A DNA stretch of 64,000 bases from Ixodes scapularis (GCF_016920785.2 NW_024609846.1:88438570-88502569), one strand, 5' to 3'; numbered from the stretch's first letter, positions 12,707 to 23,710 are shown. The notes: a model not told the origin generated them from the letters alone. Made by a program: numbers and translations.

Positions 12707-12807
12707 CGAGGGGGTGCTGGGACCCCCTCGGATTGGAGCAATGGTTGAGCCTGAAGCGGGAGCTCAGGAACGTGCGTCTGGTCTCCTCGAAAGCTGAGGC
12801 CAGAATC

Positions 12808-14712
12808 GCCGTGTTTGAGACGTTCTCCTTTCCTTCTTCCTTGTCGTCTTCTGTGAATACCTCAGTCTCGGGTTTTTCACAAAAAATGTTCAATCATAAA
12901 GCAGACTTTTTTCTGTCATTTATTCTTTGCTTAAACACGTATTTTCTACAAAAAGTTTTATAATTTTAACCGTGCCGATAACGTTTCTGTAACTGATTTC
13001 TTAAGCGATTCCTTTTAAATGTTTGAACAACTTAGTACTTTTCCCGTTTTTTTTGTATGTGTGTTTGATGTGTCCTTCTTGGTGCCGTCAGATGGTTTGT
13101 TGGTTTGACCACATTGTTAGAGGTCCGTTGTCGTATCTTTTGAAGAGAGAGGTGATGTGAAGAAGGGTTCTCTTTCCTTCCTTCTTTTTTCAACCCTATA
13201 TAAACGGTTCTGTCTTCAATAAAGGTTAAGCCGTGTTTGAGACGTTTTTCTTCTCTTCTTCCTTGTCGTCGTCTGTGAATACCTCAGTCTCGGGTTTTTC
13301 ACAAAAAATGTTCAATCATAAAGCAGACTTTTTTCTGTCATTTATTCTTTGCTTAAACACGTATTTTCTACAAAAAGTTTTATAATTTTAACCGCGCCGA
13401 CAACGTGTCTGTAACTGATTTCTTAAGCGATTCTTTTTAAATGTTTGAACAACTTAGTACTTTTTCCGTTTTTTTGTATGTGTGTTTGATGTGTCCTTCT
13501 TGGTGCCGTCAGATGGTTTGTTGGTTTGACCACATTGTTAGAGGTCCGTTGTCGTATCTTTTGAAGAGAGAGGTGATGTGAAGAACGGTTCTCTTTCTTT
13601 CCTTCTTTTTTCAACCCTGTATAAACGGTTCTGTCTTCAATAAAGGTTTAGCCGTGTTTGAGACGTTCTCCTTTTCTTCTTCCTTGTCGTCTTCTGTCAA
13701 TACCTCTGTCTCGGGTTTTTCACCGAAATATTTGATCATAAATCAGACTTTTTACTGTCGTTTATTCTTTGCTTAAACACGGTTTGTCTACAAAAAGTTT
13801 TATATTTTAACCATGCCAACAACGTATCTCTAATTGATTTCTTAAGCCATTCCTTTTAAGTCTTTGGAGAACTTAGTACTTTTCCCGTTTTTTTGTGTGT
13901 GTGTTTGATGTGTCATCCTTAGTCCCGTCAGATGGTTTGTTGGTTTGACCACATTGTTAAAGGTCCGTTGTCGTATCTTTTGTAGAGAGAGGTGATGTGA
14001 AGAAGGGTTCCCTTTCCTTCCTTCTTTTTTCAACCCTATATAAACGGTTCTGTCTTCAATGCAGGTTTAGCCGTGTTTGAGACGTTCTCCTTCTCTTCTT
14101 CCTTGTCGTCATCTGTCAATACCTCTGTCTCGGGTTTTTCACCGAAATCCAAAATGTTTGATCATAAATCAGACTTTTTTCTGTCGTTTATTCTTTGCTT
14201 AAACACGGTTTGTCTACAAAATGTTTTATAACTTTAACCGTGCCAGCAACGTATGTCTAATTGATTTCTTAAGTCATTCATTTTAACTGTTTGGAGAACT
14301 TAGTACCTTTCCCGTTTTTTTGTGTGTGTGTTTGATGTGTCATCCTTGGTACCGTCATATGGTTTGTTGGTTTGACCACATTGTTAGAGGTCCGTTGTCG
14401 TATCTTTTGTAGAGAGAGGTAATGTGAAGAAGGGTTCCCTTTTCTTCCTTCTTTTTTCAACCCTATATAAACGGTTCTGTCTTCAATGAAGGTTTAGCCG
14501 TGTTTGAGACGTTCTCCTTCTCTTCTTCCTTGTCGTCATCTGTCAATACCTCATTCAGGGGTTTTTACAAAAATGTTTGATCATAAGTCAGACTTTTCTT
14601 TGCTTAAACGCGTTTAAAAAGTTTTATAATTTTAACCGTGCCGACAATGTCTCTAACTGATTTCTTAAGCGGTCACTTTTAAATGTTTGGACAAGTTAGT
14701 ACTTCCTATGGT
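12808..14712 (+). repeat. 421-bp tandem satellite array, right block (about four units)
   Basis: The array continues after LINE B with TATA boxes at 13197, 13619 (mutated to TGTATAAA), 14037 and 14464, spaced 418-427 bp. The block fades out near 14712. The units at the right end carry small indels, as expected at the edge of a tandem array. Confidence 0.88.
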
Positions 14713-15095
14713 GTGAATGTTCTCGTTATTTTCTTGAAGACTTGTTTAAATTATGTATCCAGCTACTTGTGCCACTCCTTGGATAACAAGATAAATATTG
14801 CACTTATCCCGACGAGTCTGTACGCTTCGGTGTGGAAAACGTGGCGCTGATTTCGTTAGGACCGCTCAGTTTATTAAAGCTAAGGAGGAACTTCGACTTA
14901 AAACTAATTCAGCCAAAGACTTCTATTTATGCCTTACATTACAAAACTGAATGAAAAGCAACCCTCGGGAATTCTGGATATCTATTTTTCTCGGCAGTAC
15001 GAGTTTTAACACGTTTATAAATTATGACGTAGCTACTAATCACGAACTGACATCCTTATAGCATTCAACACATACTTTCAGTCAATACTTACAAT
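14713..15095. other. AT-rich flank without recognised features
   Basis: The satellite ends and AT-rich sequence begins. I see no open frame or repeat of note. It may be the decayed 5' part of the LINE relic that follows. Confidence 0.4.
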
Positions 15096-16130
15096 AGATA
15101 AATTCATAATTCCTCCTTCTACTCATGTTTTGCGGTCTGCGATTAATGACATAACTGTAAACCTTCAGGGTGGACTAAACCTGGTTTTTAATTTAGATTC
15201 TAAAAAAAGTGTCCTGATCCTGATGACATTCCTAATTAATTTCTTGTCTGGTAGTTTTTTGGTGCAGTCAGTATCTTAAACTTATGTTTAAAAGATTACT
15301 GTCAACGGCCACAGTCCCTTCGTTTTAGAAACTCTCGAAAATCCTTTCATTACACAAATCTGGACACGTACACTCACTGTGAAACTACAGACCAATTTCT
15401 TTAAATTCGCACTCATGAGAATTATCGGATCACAACATGTACGGGCATGTTATGCGTTTTCTGGTAACTAACAACTTTTTATGCTATTTACAACACAGCT
15501 TTTGATATGGTCATAGTACTATAAAACAACTGACAGAATGTGTTCATGATTTGGGTCAGTCTTTTGAGACCGGTAACCAAGTTGATGCGATATTTATAAA
15601 TCTGTATGAGGCTTTCGACACCGTTCCTCATTCCAAACTTTTACATAAGTGTAAGCTAATTTTACGCAATCGTTCCCTAGTCAACTGAATATCTAGTTTT
15701 ATTTTTAATCGCAATTTGTTTATTTTAAGTCATCCAGATAAAATACAGTAACTGTGTCGTCAGGCGTTCTGCCAGGCTCGGTTCTCGGACCAGTACTTTT
15801 TTTATTGTTCATTAATGATTTGCCACGCTATATGTCCACTAAGATACGACTTTAAGCTGACGGTTGTGCATTATATCACGCGATAAACTGTACCCATGAG
15901 CATAATATTCTTAATATTTCATTTGGAATTTTTCGCTAACTGGTGTGAAACCTGGCAATTGAAGTTAAATGTCCATAAAGCATTTAATATGACTTTTTCT
16001 ACGCGATCATCACCTTGCGTGTTAAATTATTCATTCCACGGTTTATCCCTAGAATGAGTTTTCGAATATAAATACCATGGTCTCCTCTTCACGCCAGATT
16101 TATCTTGGTCAAAGGACATTGACACAGTGG
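15096..16130 (+). pseudogene. decayed CR1/L2/Jockey-type LINE reverse transcriptase
   Basis: Translated piecewise across frames, this strand gives the RT blocks of a non-LTR element in order. A CPDPDDIPN-like motif lies near 15215, a NYRPIS-like block near 15390, VDAIFINLYEAFDTVPHSKL near 15574-15640, and SGVLPGSVLGPVLFLLFIND near 15763-15823. A block around 15853 corresponds to the catalytic aspartates (ADGCALYH, preceded by a stop), and a thumb-like WCETWQLKLNVHKAF follows. Stops and shifts are frequent, so the copy is old. It resembles the LINE at the right edge of the window, but on the opposite strand. Confidence 0.82.
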
Positions 16131-16200
16131 CGTTCTAACTTGTTTTTGAGGGGGGGGGGGGGGGGGGGCAAACCAGAAACCTCCCCCCGTGTCACATATT
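16125..16200. mobile_element. fragment of G-run hAT-type MITE
   Basis: CAGTGGCGTTCTAACTTG followed by a run of about 19 G and then GCAAACCAGA resembles the left end of the G-run element at 33927-34205. Only this end is present. Confidence 0.55.
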
Positions 16201-16205
16201 TTTAC

Positions 16206-16830
16206 TAGTGATGGGCCAAATTTTTGCCAAATCGAAAATTCGGCGCAGCTTTTGCCGAACTTTTATAAAGATTCGGCAATGATTCGGCGAACATGCACTG
16301 TTACCAGACTTAACATTGATATTTAGTTTTTTTTTCTTACGAAAAAAGGTTAATGTCTTTTTTTTCTTAACTTTAATACAACATGTAGTGCCTATTGACA
16401 CAGTTGTGACTAAATAAGGCGATATTCTACAAGATAGTATCGAGTTCGCTTTTGTCTGCTTACTGACAATTTTAGTGTTTGCTTGCAGAAAGTGGAGTGA
16501 CAACGAGGTTGGGCAGTAGCCGGTGCAGTCACGAATCACGCTTGGATAGTTTTGATTTTGAGGTTTCATCAGCGCACGCCTGCAAGTTTAAATACATTGT
16601 TAAAGTAAAGACAATTCCTACGTTTTTAATTTCTTCTGGGAGTCACCGTTTCGTGCGTGAAAACGAATGCAATGGTTGCTTTGCCTTCACCAGAAGAGAA
16701 AACATTATTGTAAATATGCATGTTTTTCGATTTGAGTCACTTGACGTCAGCTTAGCATGAAAGTATGCGTTCCATATTCGGAACGTTATGTTTTTAATTT
16801 TTAAATTCCAGCTTTTGGTGTTAGGACACA
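16206..16830. repeat. TTCGGC-rich terminal region (possible left end of a DNA transposon)
   Basis: Begins TAGTGATGGGCC and has repeated TTCGGC and TTTGCCGAA motifs to about 16300. An inverted counterpart lies at 23285-23391. It contains short open frames only, none recognised. An AT-rich region follows to about 17005 with nothing else identifiable. Confidence 0.45.
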
Positions 16831-17008
16831 CAGGGACGTTTAGGAAGTTGGGGACAGTTAGGAATGTCGGCTGTGCAACGTCGAGGGCGTGATACTTCTA
16901 TGTTTAGTTTTATGCGGATACATGGAAATCGCGAGATAACGCGAACTAAAATACAGTATTATTCTGCTTTGGCACAAGCTACTTGTGAGCTGAAAAGAAG
17001 ATTGTTAT

Positions 17009-17076
17009 AATAGTAATAATAATAATAATTATTATTATTATTATTATTACTATTATTATTATTATTATTATTTTAT
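17009..17076. repeat. (AAT)n/(ATT)n microsatellite
   Basis: Simple trinucleotide repeat switching from AAT to ATT, so the tract is self-complementary. On the minus strand it forms the A-rich tail of the LINE 3' end that abuts it. Confidence 0.9.
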
Positions 17077-17145
17077 TTGCACATACCAGCCCCGCACACC
17101 AAAACCATGTGGTGGTGTGCGGGGCTGGGCAGTTAGGTGAAAACC
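17077..17145 (-). mobile_element. LINE 3'-end fragment with terminal hairpin
   Basis: On the minus strand, a perfect 16-bp stem (17086-17101 with 17113-17128, 11-nt loop) is followed by TATGTGCAAATAAAATAAT and the AAT tail. Stem-loop plus AAATA-type tail matches other LINE 3' ends in this window. Confidence 0.65.
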
Positions 17146-17167
17146 CTTACGCAGAGCTCCTGCCAGC

Positions 17168-20100
17168 TAAACTTGTACGTAGTTCAGCTACTTTACTCAA
17201 GCTACTGTAGTTTAACTATTTTTTGTGGGTAGTTTAGTAACTTTCAATTACATTTCCATATTGGTTATTCGTAGTTTAACTACTTTTCCGAGTGACTTCT
17301 ACTCAAATTACAAATTACGTTCGAATTTTAGTGGTTGTTTTGCCTATCAAGAGAGATAAGGTGTTGGAAGGTCAGCTGATATTTGCAGAGGGGGAAGCAT
17401 GGTGCCGTAGAAAAGGGGGGGAGAAGGAAGAATGTAATTTGGATATTTCAAAACCCTCGAAATTTTTAACGAGCCCCCCACTGAAACAACACTGCTACGA
17501 GGCGCGGGGAGCGAACAGACACGACGCAAGAGAGGCCGAGTAACTGTGGGATTAGCGCGGAAGACTGGCGTTTCTCTGTGTCCCGAAGCTCAAGGAGACT
17601 TGACGCATTTAAAGAAAGGGCTTGTCCCCGCTTATCCCCAATGTAGGAATTCTTGTCCACTACAGGAGGTGCACACACTGCATCCTCACACAAGGGAGGT
17701 AACAAAGTGCAGCACCCGCTCTGAAGTTAATCTGGTGCTCCTGTATAGCTCGTGCTGTCTTTCGAGACGTCATCTGGTCATTTCTCTGAGTGAAGTAATG
17801 GCGGCTATCAAACCGATAGAAATAAGTTGATTGTGTTAAATGTTTCGGTAGCGACAATAAAGCAATTACTCTATAGTGTATTCGTTGTCGCCATTTAAAA
17901 AAAAAACAAAAAAAAACACAAAACTTATGCATTTCCGAATTTGCCGCTCTTTCCGAAAAAAAACTGATGCACCTCCGATTTCCCCATAGAACAATGCAAA
18001 CCGCCCAACTATAAAAAAAGAAAAAAAAACGTTGTAGAAGAATGGAAAGGGCATTCTGAAAGAGTGTGTTAAAAAGTACTTCAACTTTACTTTGGGAGTA
18101 CAGTGTATTTATAGTATTCAGAGATGGCAAAATTACTTTCGAAAAGTAATTAAATTACATTACTAATTATTTTTTTGAAAACTGCAAAAATGTAATTAAA
18201 TTACAATACAAATTAACGCATAATAAAGGTAATGAAATTACAGTACAATTACTTTCCAACATTAATGAAATTACTTTGAAATTACTTTGACATTACTTTT
18301 GAATAACTTGAGGCAGTAATTCGCATTCATTTTATTTACCGTATACACCAACACAGTGTTTACAAAGCAAGCCCTCGTTTGCCCACACAGTGCGTCTGCA
18401 GGAACCAGATCCGGTAGAAGGGAGGCGCCGCGCATGCGCAGTGCCGACAGCAGCGCCACCGCAGTGATGTCACGTCGAAGAGCTGAGTTGGTCTATATGT
18501 ACCAAAACTCAGATCTTCCTGTTTACATCGCAACAACCTTATGTGCCTCAAAGCGAGCCATACTGAACAGTGGTTTTGCTGGCGCACACGTCATTAAATG
18601 TTAAACATGATAAATAGCTTCTTTAGATATGACTCAGAAACACAGTCAACTCACCGGTTTTGCTGTTCATTCAACGATGAAGGTTTTCACTAATAGGTGA
18701 TATGTTTCAGTCTTCCTGATTTAGAAATTGTAGTCCATGTCAGGTTGTTAAGTCGGGCGATGGCAGCTCGTTTTTACAAGGAGTCGTCACGTGACATGCT
18801 TCCCTTCCGCCTCGGACGCAATCTAATTCAATTCTCCCGAGAGCATTATACTCGGCAATAACTTTCCTTGAGGATGCAGTGGAGAGGAGGAGAGCCCGCG
18901 CACAGCTTTATTCAGCGCTCAAAATGGGAGAGGGAACGCGTGCCTGTAGGCCTGTACTCTCCACTGCATTGCCACGAAAGGTTGTCGCCTAGTATAGTTG
19001 ACCTATCCTCAGTCATTACTTTCAAGGAGCATTTTTCTGAAATACCCGAAGAGCCCACGTTTTTGCGCATCGCCACACAAAGGGCCTGGATAATTGCTAA
19101 GCAGATGCGTCGCCAGTTGAGGAATGGCGCGAGCTTTCTAAATTGTGTACTTTCCCAACAAACGGGGGGCGATATCTGCATGTAGACTTATTCCCGAATA
19201 AACTTCCCAAGGAAAGGCAGCGGGGCATACCGTGAGCGGCACCTGCTTTGCTTGAGGACGTACGAAACGTACTGGGGCTTTGACAAGGCATTTAGAATTA
19301 ACTATTTATTCCGGTCGTTTGTTGTTCACTATGGTCGAAGCTTACGGTTTGACCTTGCTTGACGAAAGTACGAAGCTTGAGAACTGTTTGTCCTGCCCTC
19401 TCAGGTTTTAACTTACGGTTTAACTCACTGGTGATGGACCCGTCGCCTTGTAGCCTATGAGCCGTTCATCCCCAAGCTGACGCACTGTCAGCTTAAGGAT
19501 GGACGGTAGAAGCTACGTGTTTGTCGGGGCAGTCAAACGTCTATCGTTCGCCACGTAACCACGCTCTCGTTCATACCCACGAGCAGAGAAAGAGACGGAA
19601 CACATGATTAAAAGAAGGTGTTTGATTGGTTCTGGTTAGCTTGCAGCTCCCACAGCACTGTCAGCTTAGGGATGAACAAAGTATAGTATCGTCGTGATGA
19701 CACGACGCCGTGAATCCGTCGTGCCTGGAGATCGTAAACCGTTGCCTTCCAGCGATGTCTACACGCAAGCTTTTCTCCTTCGCCTTTCCAGACCTCTTTT
19801 GTGCGTCTGTACAGTTCTTCGTACGAGGCTTTGCGCTCAGGTGGCCGTCTATTATTTCCTCTGATGCTCTTTCACAACATTTCACCATGCAAAATAATTT
19901 TTCTCTTCTTTCCTAAAGCTTTGAAACGAATTTTCTAATTTAGGACAAAAGTAATTTCAAAAGTAATGAGTAATTTTCTCGAAATTACTGCCTAAAAGTA
20001 ATTAATTACATTACTAAATTACTAGCCTAGAAAAGTAGTTTATTACATTACTCATTACTCCAAAAAGTAATTTAATTACTGCAATTCCATTACAGTAATG

Positions 20101-20624
20101 TCATTACTGCCATCTCTGATAGTATTTTACTTCAAGTACATTACATTCGCTGTACTTACTACTTTACTTGAAATACATAACCTCTCATTTACTTTGAACT
20201 TACAGCTAGTTTTAGACGTACTTTACGTAACACTGTAAGCAATCAAACACTGTCTGCAAAATCAAGCTCAGGCAGTGCTAAACCTCAAAGGTGAAATGAT
20301 ACATCCGCAGTACATCCTTGACTAAAAAGAAGTACACAACATGTAGGCATGCAGAAACAGAACCAGCTATTAAAGCATTTATGTGAAAACACAAGCCACT
20401 TTATATTCGACTAGCAGAATTTCGCTAACGCATGAAAACCTTTGCAAGTACTTCATTGTTAGCATTAAAAAAAAGTAACTTCAAAAATAATTCGCTACTT
20501 TTTTACGGTAATTAGTAATTTACTCAACTACTTTTTATTTGAGTAATTTCTACTCTACTCAAATTGCTTTTGAGGCTAATACTCAGTTGCCTAACTTAAT
20601 TACTTTTTTTGATTAGCTTGTACA
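17168..20624 (+). repeat. ATTAC/TAGTT-rich dispersed repeat, copy A (split by a hAT-type element)
   Basis: The ends are rich in GTAATT, TACTC and AGTTTAACTAC motifs. The core (17480-17830) matches, in inverted orientation, the core of copy B at 32926-35025. Shared blocks include the region around CTCTGAGTGAAGTAATGGCG and that around GAGCGAACAGACACGACGC. Without the insertion at 18119-20118 the copy is about 1.45 kb. It has no long open frame and no clear terminal inverted repeats; its class is unknown. Confidence 0.65.
18119..20118. mobile_element. non-autonomous hAT-type element, 2,000 bp, 8-bp TSD
   Basis: Starts CAGAGATGGCA and ends TGCCATCTCTG (11-bp perfect terminal inverted repeat). 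The 8-bp duplication ATAGTATT lies at 18111-18118 and 20119-20126. Subterminal regions of about 190 bp are packed with GTAATTAAATTAC-type motifs in inverted arrangement. No transposase frame is visible, so it would need a partner in trans. Terminal CAGAGATGG with 8-bp duplications is typical of hAT elements. Confidence 0.9.
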
Positions 20625-20841
20625 TAATGATTAAAAGCGCGACAGGAAAACGGACACAGAAGGAGACACGGACACAGCGCTACTTACAACTGAACTTTAT
20701 TTCCGCTGCGGCTCGGTATATATTACCGGCAACAACACAAACAAGTTAGGAAGATATATAATACACATCGTGAAAATCTTAAAAAACAACATAAAGAGGC
20801 TAAAATTCCTGCATCACTCATCGGAACCCACCCGAAACTAG

Positions 20842-21702
20842 TCATGCTTGGTCAAGAAGCTGCAATTCTTTTTTGGATAACGATAAAGAGGGTGCGCTGA
20901 CACATTGTAGCCCTAAACTAGCAATTTCTCGAGCCTTGAGTATTTCCCTTGTGATTGTGTTTCTTTTTTTGTTTGGTACTGTACAATCTGTGAAAATCGG
21001 AAAAAAACCACAATCCCGGCAATGCACACCGATGTGTCCTGATGTGACGGCATCAACGTTGTAACGGTGTTCCCTCAATCTTTCATTTAGGCAGCGACCA
21101 GTCTGCCCCACATAATGACGCCAGCACGATAATGGCACGGAGTACACAACCTCTTCTGTACACTCCACAAAGCAAGTTCTGGGCTTTTTCGTGCAGCCGG
21201 GTCTGCTTATGATGTTCGAGGTGTAATTCACCTTTTTGCATAAACTAGCCAACTTGACAGGTGCTGAAAAAACAACGTTAACCTCTGCGTGCAAGCCCAC
21301 TCTTTTTCGGTTATGGGGCACCTTATGTAGGTATGGTATGACCACTTGTTTCTCTTTTTTTTTTCTCTGTACTTCCGTTCCCTGCCTATTTTAATTCTTT
21401 AACGTCTTGAGAGTGTTCTCTGCTACGGCTGATAGAAGGGAGACTGGATACCCCGCGGACTTGAGTCTTGACACCTGATTTTTAAAACTTTCGTTGATCT
21501 TGTGAGTGCACGACTTCTTTAGAGCGTTACCGAAGCAGAGATTGATTATCCCCCTTTTCACGAGCTTTGAGTGCGCCGACGCGAATGGCAGGATTGGCTT
21601 GACCCTTGGTTTATAAATCCAACATACATGCCCCGGTCGGAAGTCAAGCCTCAGGTCTAAAAACCTAATGGAACCCCCCACCGGCACTTCATGTGTTAGC
21701 AC
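20842..21702 (-). pseudogene. Penelope-like polyprotein C-terminus (linker and GIY-YIG endonuclease), one nonsense codon
   Basis: Two open segments (21702-21394 and 21390-20842) share one frame, separated by a TAA at 21393-21391. The upstream part has the post-RT linker typical of Penelope proteins (FLDLRLDFRPG, then PFASAHSKLVKRGI). The downstream part has a GIY-YIG nuclease: VVYSVPLSC, YVGQTGRCLNERLREH, and a Cys/His cluster around GVHCRDC before a helical tail. This nuclease cuts target DNA for target-primed reverse transcription. The RT domain is absent upstream, consistent with 5' truncation. Confidence 0.88.
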
Positions 21703-21787
21703 CAGGGGCCTTTTATGTTGTTTTTAAGGATTTTACGACGTGTATTTTATATCTTCCTAACTTGTTTGTGTTGTTGCCGGTAATATA

Positions 21788-22607
21788 CAGGGTGTTTTTT
21801 TTTGTTGTTTTTTTTTAGCTGCACCGAATTTTCAAAAGAAAGGGAATGTGAGATAGAGTAATTTAAGCCCTGGGGAAGTGTTGATGGCCATGGCGGCCAC
21901 TAGAAAAAAGGTGAAAAAGGTGAAATCAGGTAATTAGTTAGTTAATTAACTAAAATGTTTAACTAACTTCTTAATTTTTTACTTGAGGGCGCATAATGTA
22001 GTTCAAAAATTAAAGCTCGACATCAATATCATCTAGCCCTGCCATCAAAGTTTGCTTAAAAAGTTTGTAGTAGGTGTTACGAGGTCAAGGAGTGTCACTT
22101 TGGTACACAGCGTCAAACCGAAACTAAACGAGAAAGAGCGCCGGTAAAGTAATCGCTCCGCCTTTCCGGCCCCCGTGGATCGTCGTTATCGCAGCCAGCT
22201 TCACCTAAGCAAGTGGAGCCGGCCGCGAGAATAACAAATCGCATGCCCGAAAGGGCGGAGCGAAAACTTTACCGGCGCTCTTCCTCGCTTAGTTTCGGTA
22301 TGACGCTGTGTACCAAAGTGAAATTTCTTGACCCCGTAGAACCTACTACAAATTTTTTAATCAAACTTTGATGGCAGGGCTAGACCATATTGAGGTCGGG
22401 CTTCAATTCTCTAAATACATCATGTACAATCAAGTGAAAAATTTAAAAAGTTAGTTAAAACATTCTAGTTAATTAGCTAACTAATTACTTAATTTCACCT
22501 TCTTTCTAGTGGCCGCCATGGCCATTAACACTTCCCCTGGGCTTAAATTACTCTATCTCACGTCCCCTTTTTTTTAAAATTTGGTGCAGCTAAAAAAAAA
22601 CACCCTG
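21788..22607. mobile_element. foldback (Tc1/mariner-type) MITE, 820 bp, TA duplication
   Basis: Starts CAGGGTGTTTTTTTTT and ends AAAAAAAAACACCCTG. The two arms, about 370 bp each, are near-perfect inverted repeats around a GC-rich loop near 22170-22235. TA is duplicated at 21786-21787 and 22608-22609. Removing the element and one TA restores exactly the sequence seen in the other Penelope arm. No coding frame. Confidence 0.92.
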
Positions 22608-22705
22608 TATACCGAGCTGCAGCGGAAATAAAGTTCAGTTGTAAGTAGCGCTGTGTCTGTGTCTCCAACTGTGTCCGTTGTCCTGTCGCGCTTTTTAATC
22701 ATTAT

Positions 22706-23284
22706 CAATCACCAACTCTCCCAACTTTCTACCCTCGTCAGCTTGTACATGTCTGCTGTCAGCCCGCCACCACGTATGAAAAACAAAACAGAGAAATAAA
22801 TGTACAGAATATACACACTACAGAAAGTACGAAAAAAGGGAAGAAAAGAAAAGAGAAAACATGTATCACATTATGACGAGGATGCCAGCAGCATCCCATA
22901 CATTTTGGCAAGCTCTCGTGACTCTGCCCCGTTTGACGGCAGTGGGCTGCGCACGCTGATCGTCATTGCCATTTGTCAGTCAATGTTTCAACTGCCTCGT
23001 TGCACCAAAAGAAATGTCAAATGAAAATCACACTATCCAGGATGCACCGTATCATTTGGCACATGCGCAGTGGACTGCGTAAATTACTGGTCGATTGTCT
23101 GTTCTTGAGACAGAAAATATTGAAGAGAACCACACTCGCAAAAGCTCATAAGCGCAAAGTTATTGGGTCGCCTACTCCGCACCTCGCCGTAACCGCTGGT
23201 TGTATTAAACTGTGCGATGGTAACCGCGTGACTGCGCGGCGTTCATTTGCGATCCATGGCCCCGTCGCGTTCGTGCGCGTGCGC
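22706..23284. other. no recognised feature
   Basis: Mixed-composition sequence with only short unrelated open frames. I see no repeat shared with the rest of the window. Confidence 0.4.
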
Positions 23285-23391
23285 AGACATTTCCCAAATT
23301 TTTGCCGAATCTTTGCCGAACTTTCTTCCGAAATTTCGGCATGTGCGGAACTTTGCCGATTCTGAAGTTCGGCAGATTCGGTTCATTACTA
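23285..23391. repeat. TTCGGC-rich terminal region (possible right end of a DNA transposon)
   Basis: Repeated TTTGCCGAA and TTCGGC motifs ending GGTTCATTACTA, the inverted counterpart of TAGTGATGGGCC at 16206 (9 of 12 positions). If both belong to one element, the 7 kb between them is nested insertions. Confidence 0.4.
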
Positions 23392-23424
23392 ACGTTTACG
23401 GCGTGTGTGTGAGTAGGCGTTGTA

Positions 23425-23446
23425 AAAGAGGGGGGGGGGGGGGGGG
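23425..23446 (+). repeat. poly(G) run
   Basis: A run of about 20 guanines, broken only at its ends. It may form a G-quadruplex; length is likely unstable. Confidence 0.85.
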
Positions 23447-23589
23447 AGGAGAGGGCCAATTGTGTATGCGCACCGGCCGCTTTGCTCACTGGATCCTTTT
23501 ACGGCGCAGGCGATAGGCCCCCTAGCAACGACGCTCACGCCGGATATGGTGCTCGGCAACGCGGGAACTTAAATTTCGGATTCGGACAG

Positions 23590-23710
23590 CGCTTGTATCA
23601 CTCAAAGCGCGTCAACCCGCGCGTTAACCCACCCTCGCGCCTGCGTTTTCGCCACTTCGCGGCGACAGTGTGCGGCTGCTAATTACAAAACGATTAACCC
23701 ATTCACTCCC
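23590..23710 (-). repeat. GC-rich dispersed repeat fragment, copy 1
   Basis: On the minus strand this shares GGGTTAACGCGC and the surrounding CGCCGC-rich sequence with 41545-41670 on the plus strand. The family is unknown. Confidence 0.5.

Larger units (their letters stand above)
7121..12807 (-). mobile_element. LINE B: RNase H-bearing non-LTR retrotransposon with perfect 12-bp target duplication
   Basis: A 5.69-kb LINE on the minus strand, 5' end at 12807 and 3' end at 7121. The 12-bp sequence GCCGTGTTTGAG occurs at 7109-7120 and 12808-12819 and is one contiguous motif in uninterrupted satellite units, so it is the target duplication. The 3' terminus (minus strand) reads AATAAAACATTTTATCTCTC, close to LINE A. 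ORF1 and ORF2 each occupy one frame without indels, interrupted only by two in-frame stops each. It appears younger and better preserved than LINE A, and differs from it enough to be a separate family. Confidence 0.94.
20625..22705 (-). mobile_element. Penelope-like element, 5'-truncated, with inverted flanking arms
   Basis: A coding remnant (20842-21702) lies between two inverted arms of about 178 bp: left 20625-20803, and right about 21710-21787 plus 22608-22705, the right arm being split by a foldback element. The outermost arms read TAATGATTAAAAGCGCGAC and its complement. Arms in inverted orientation around the ORF are a known arrangement for Penelope-like elements. The RT core is missing. 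Confidence 0.85.
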
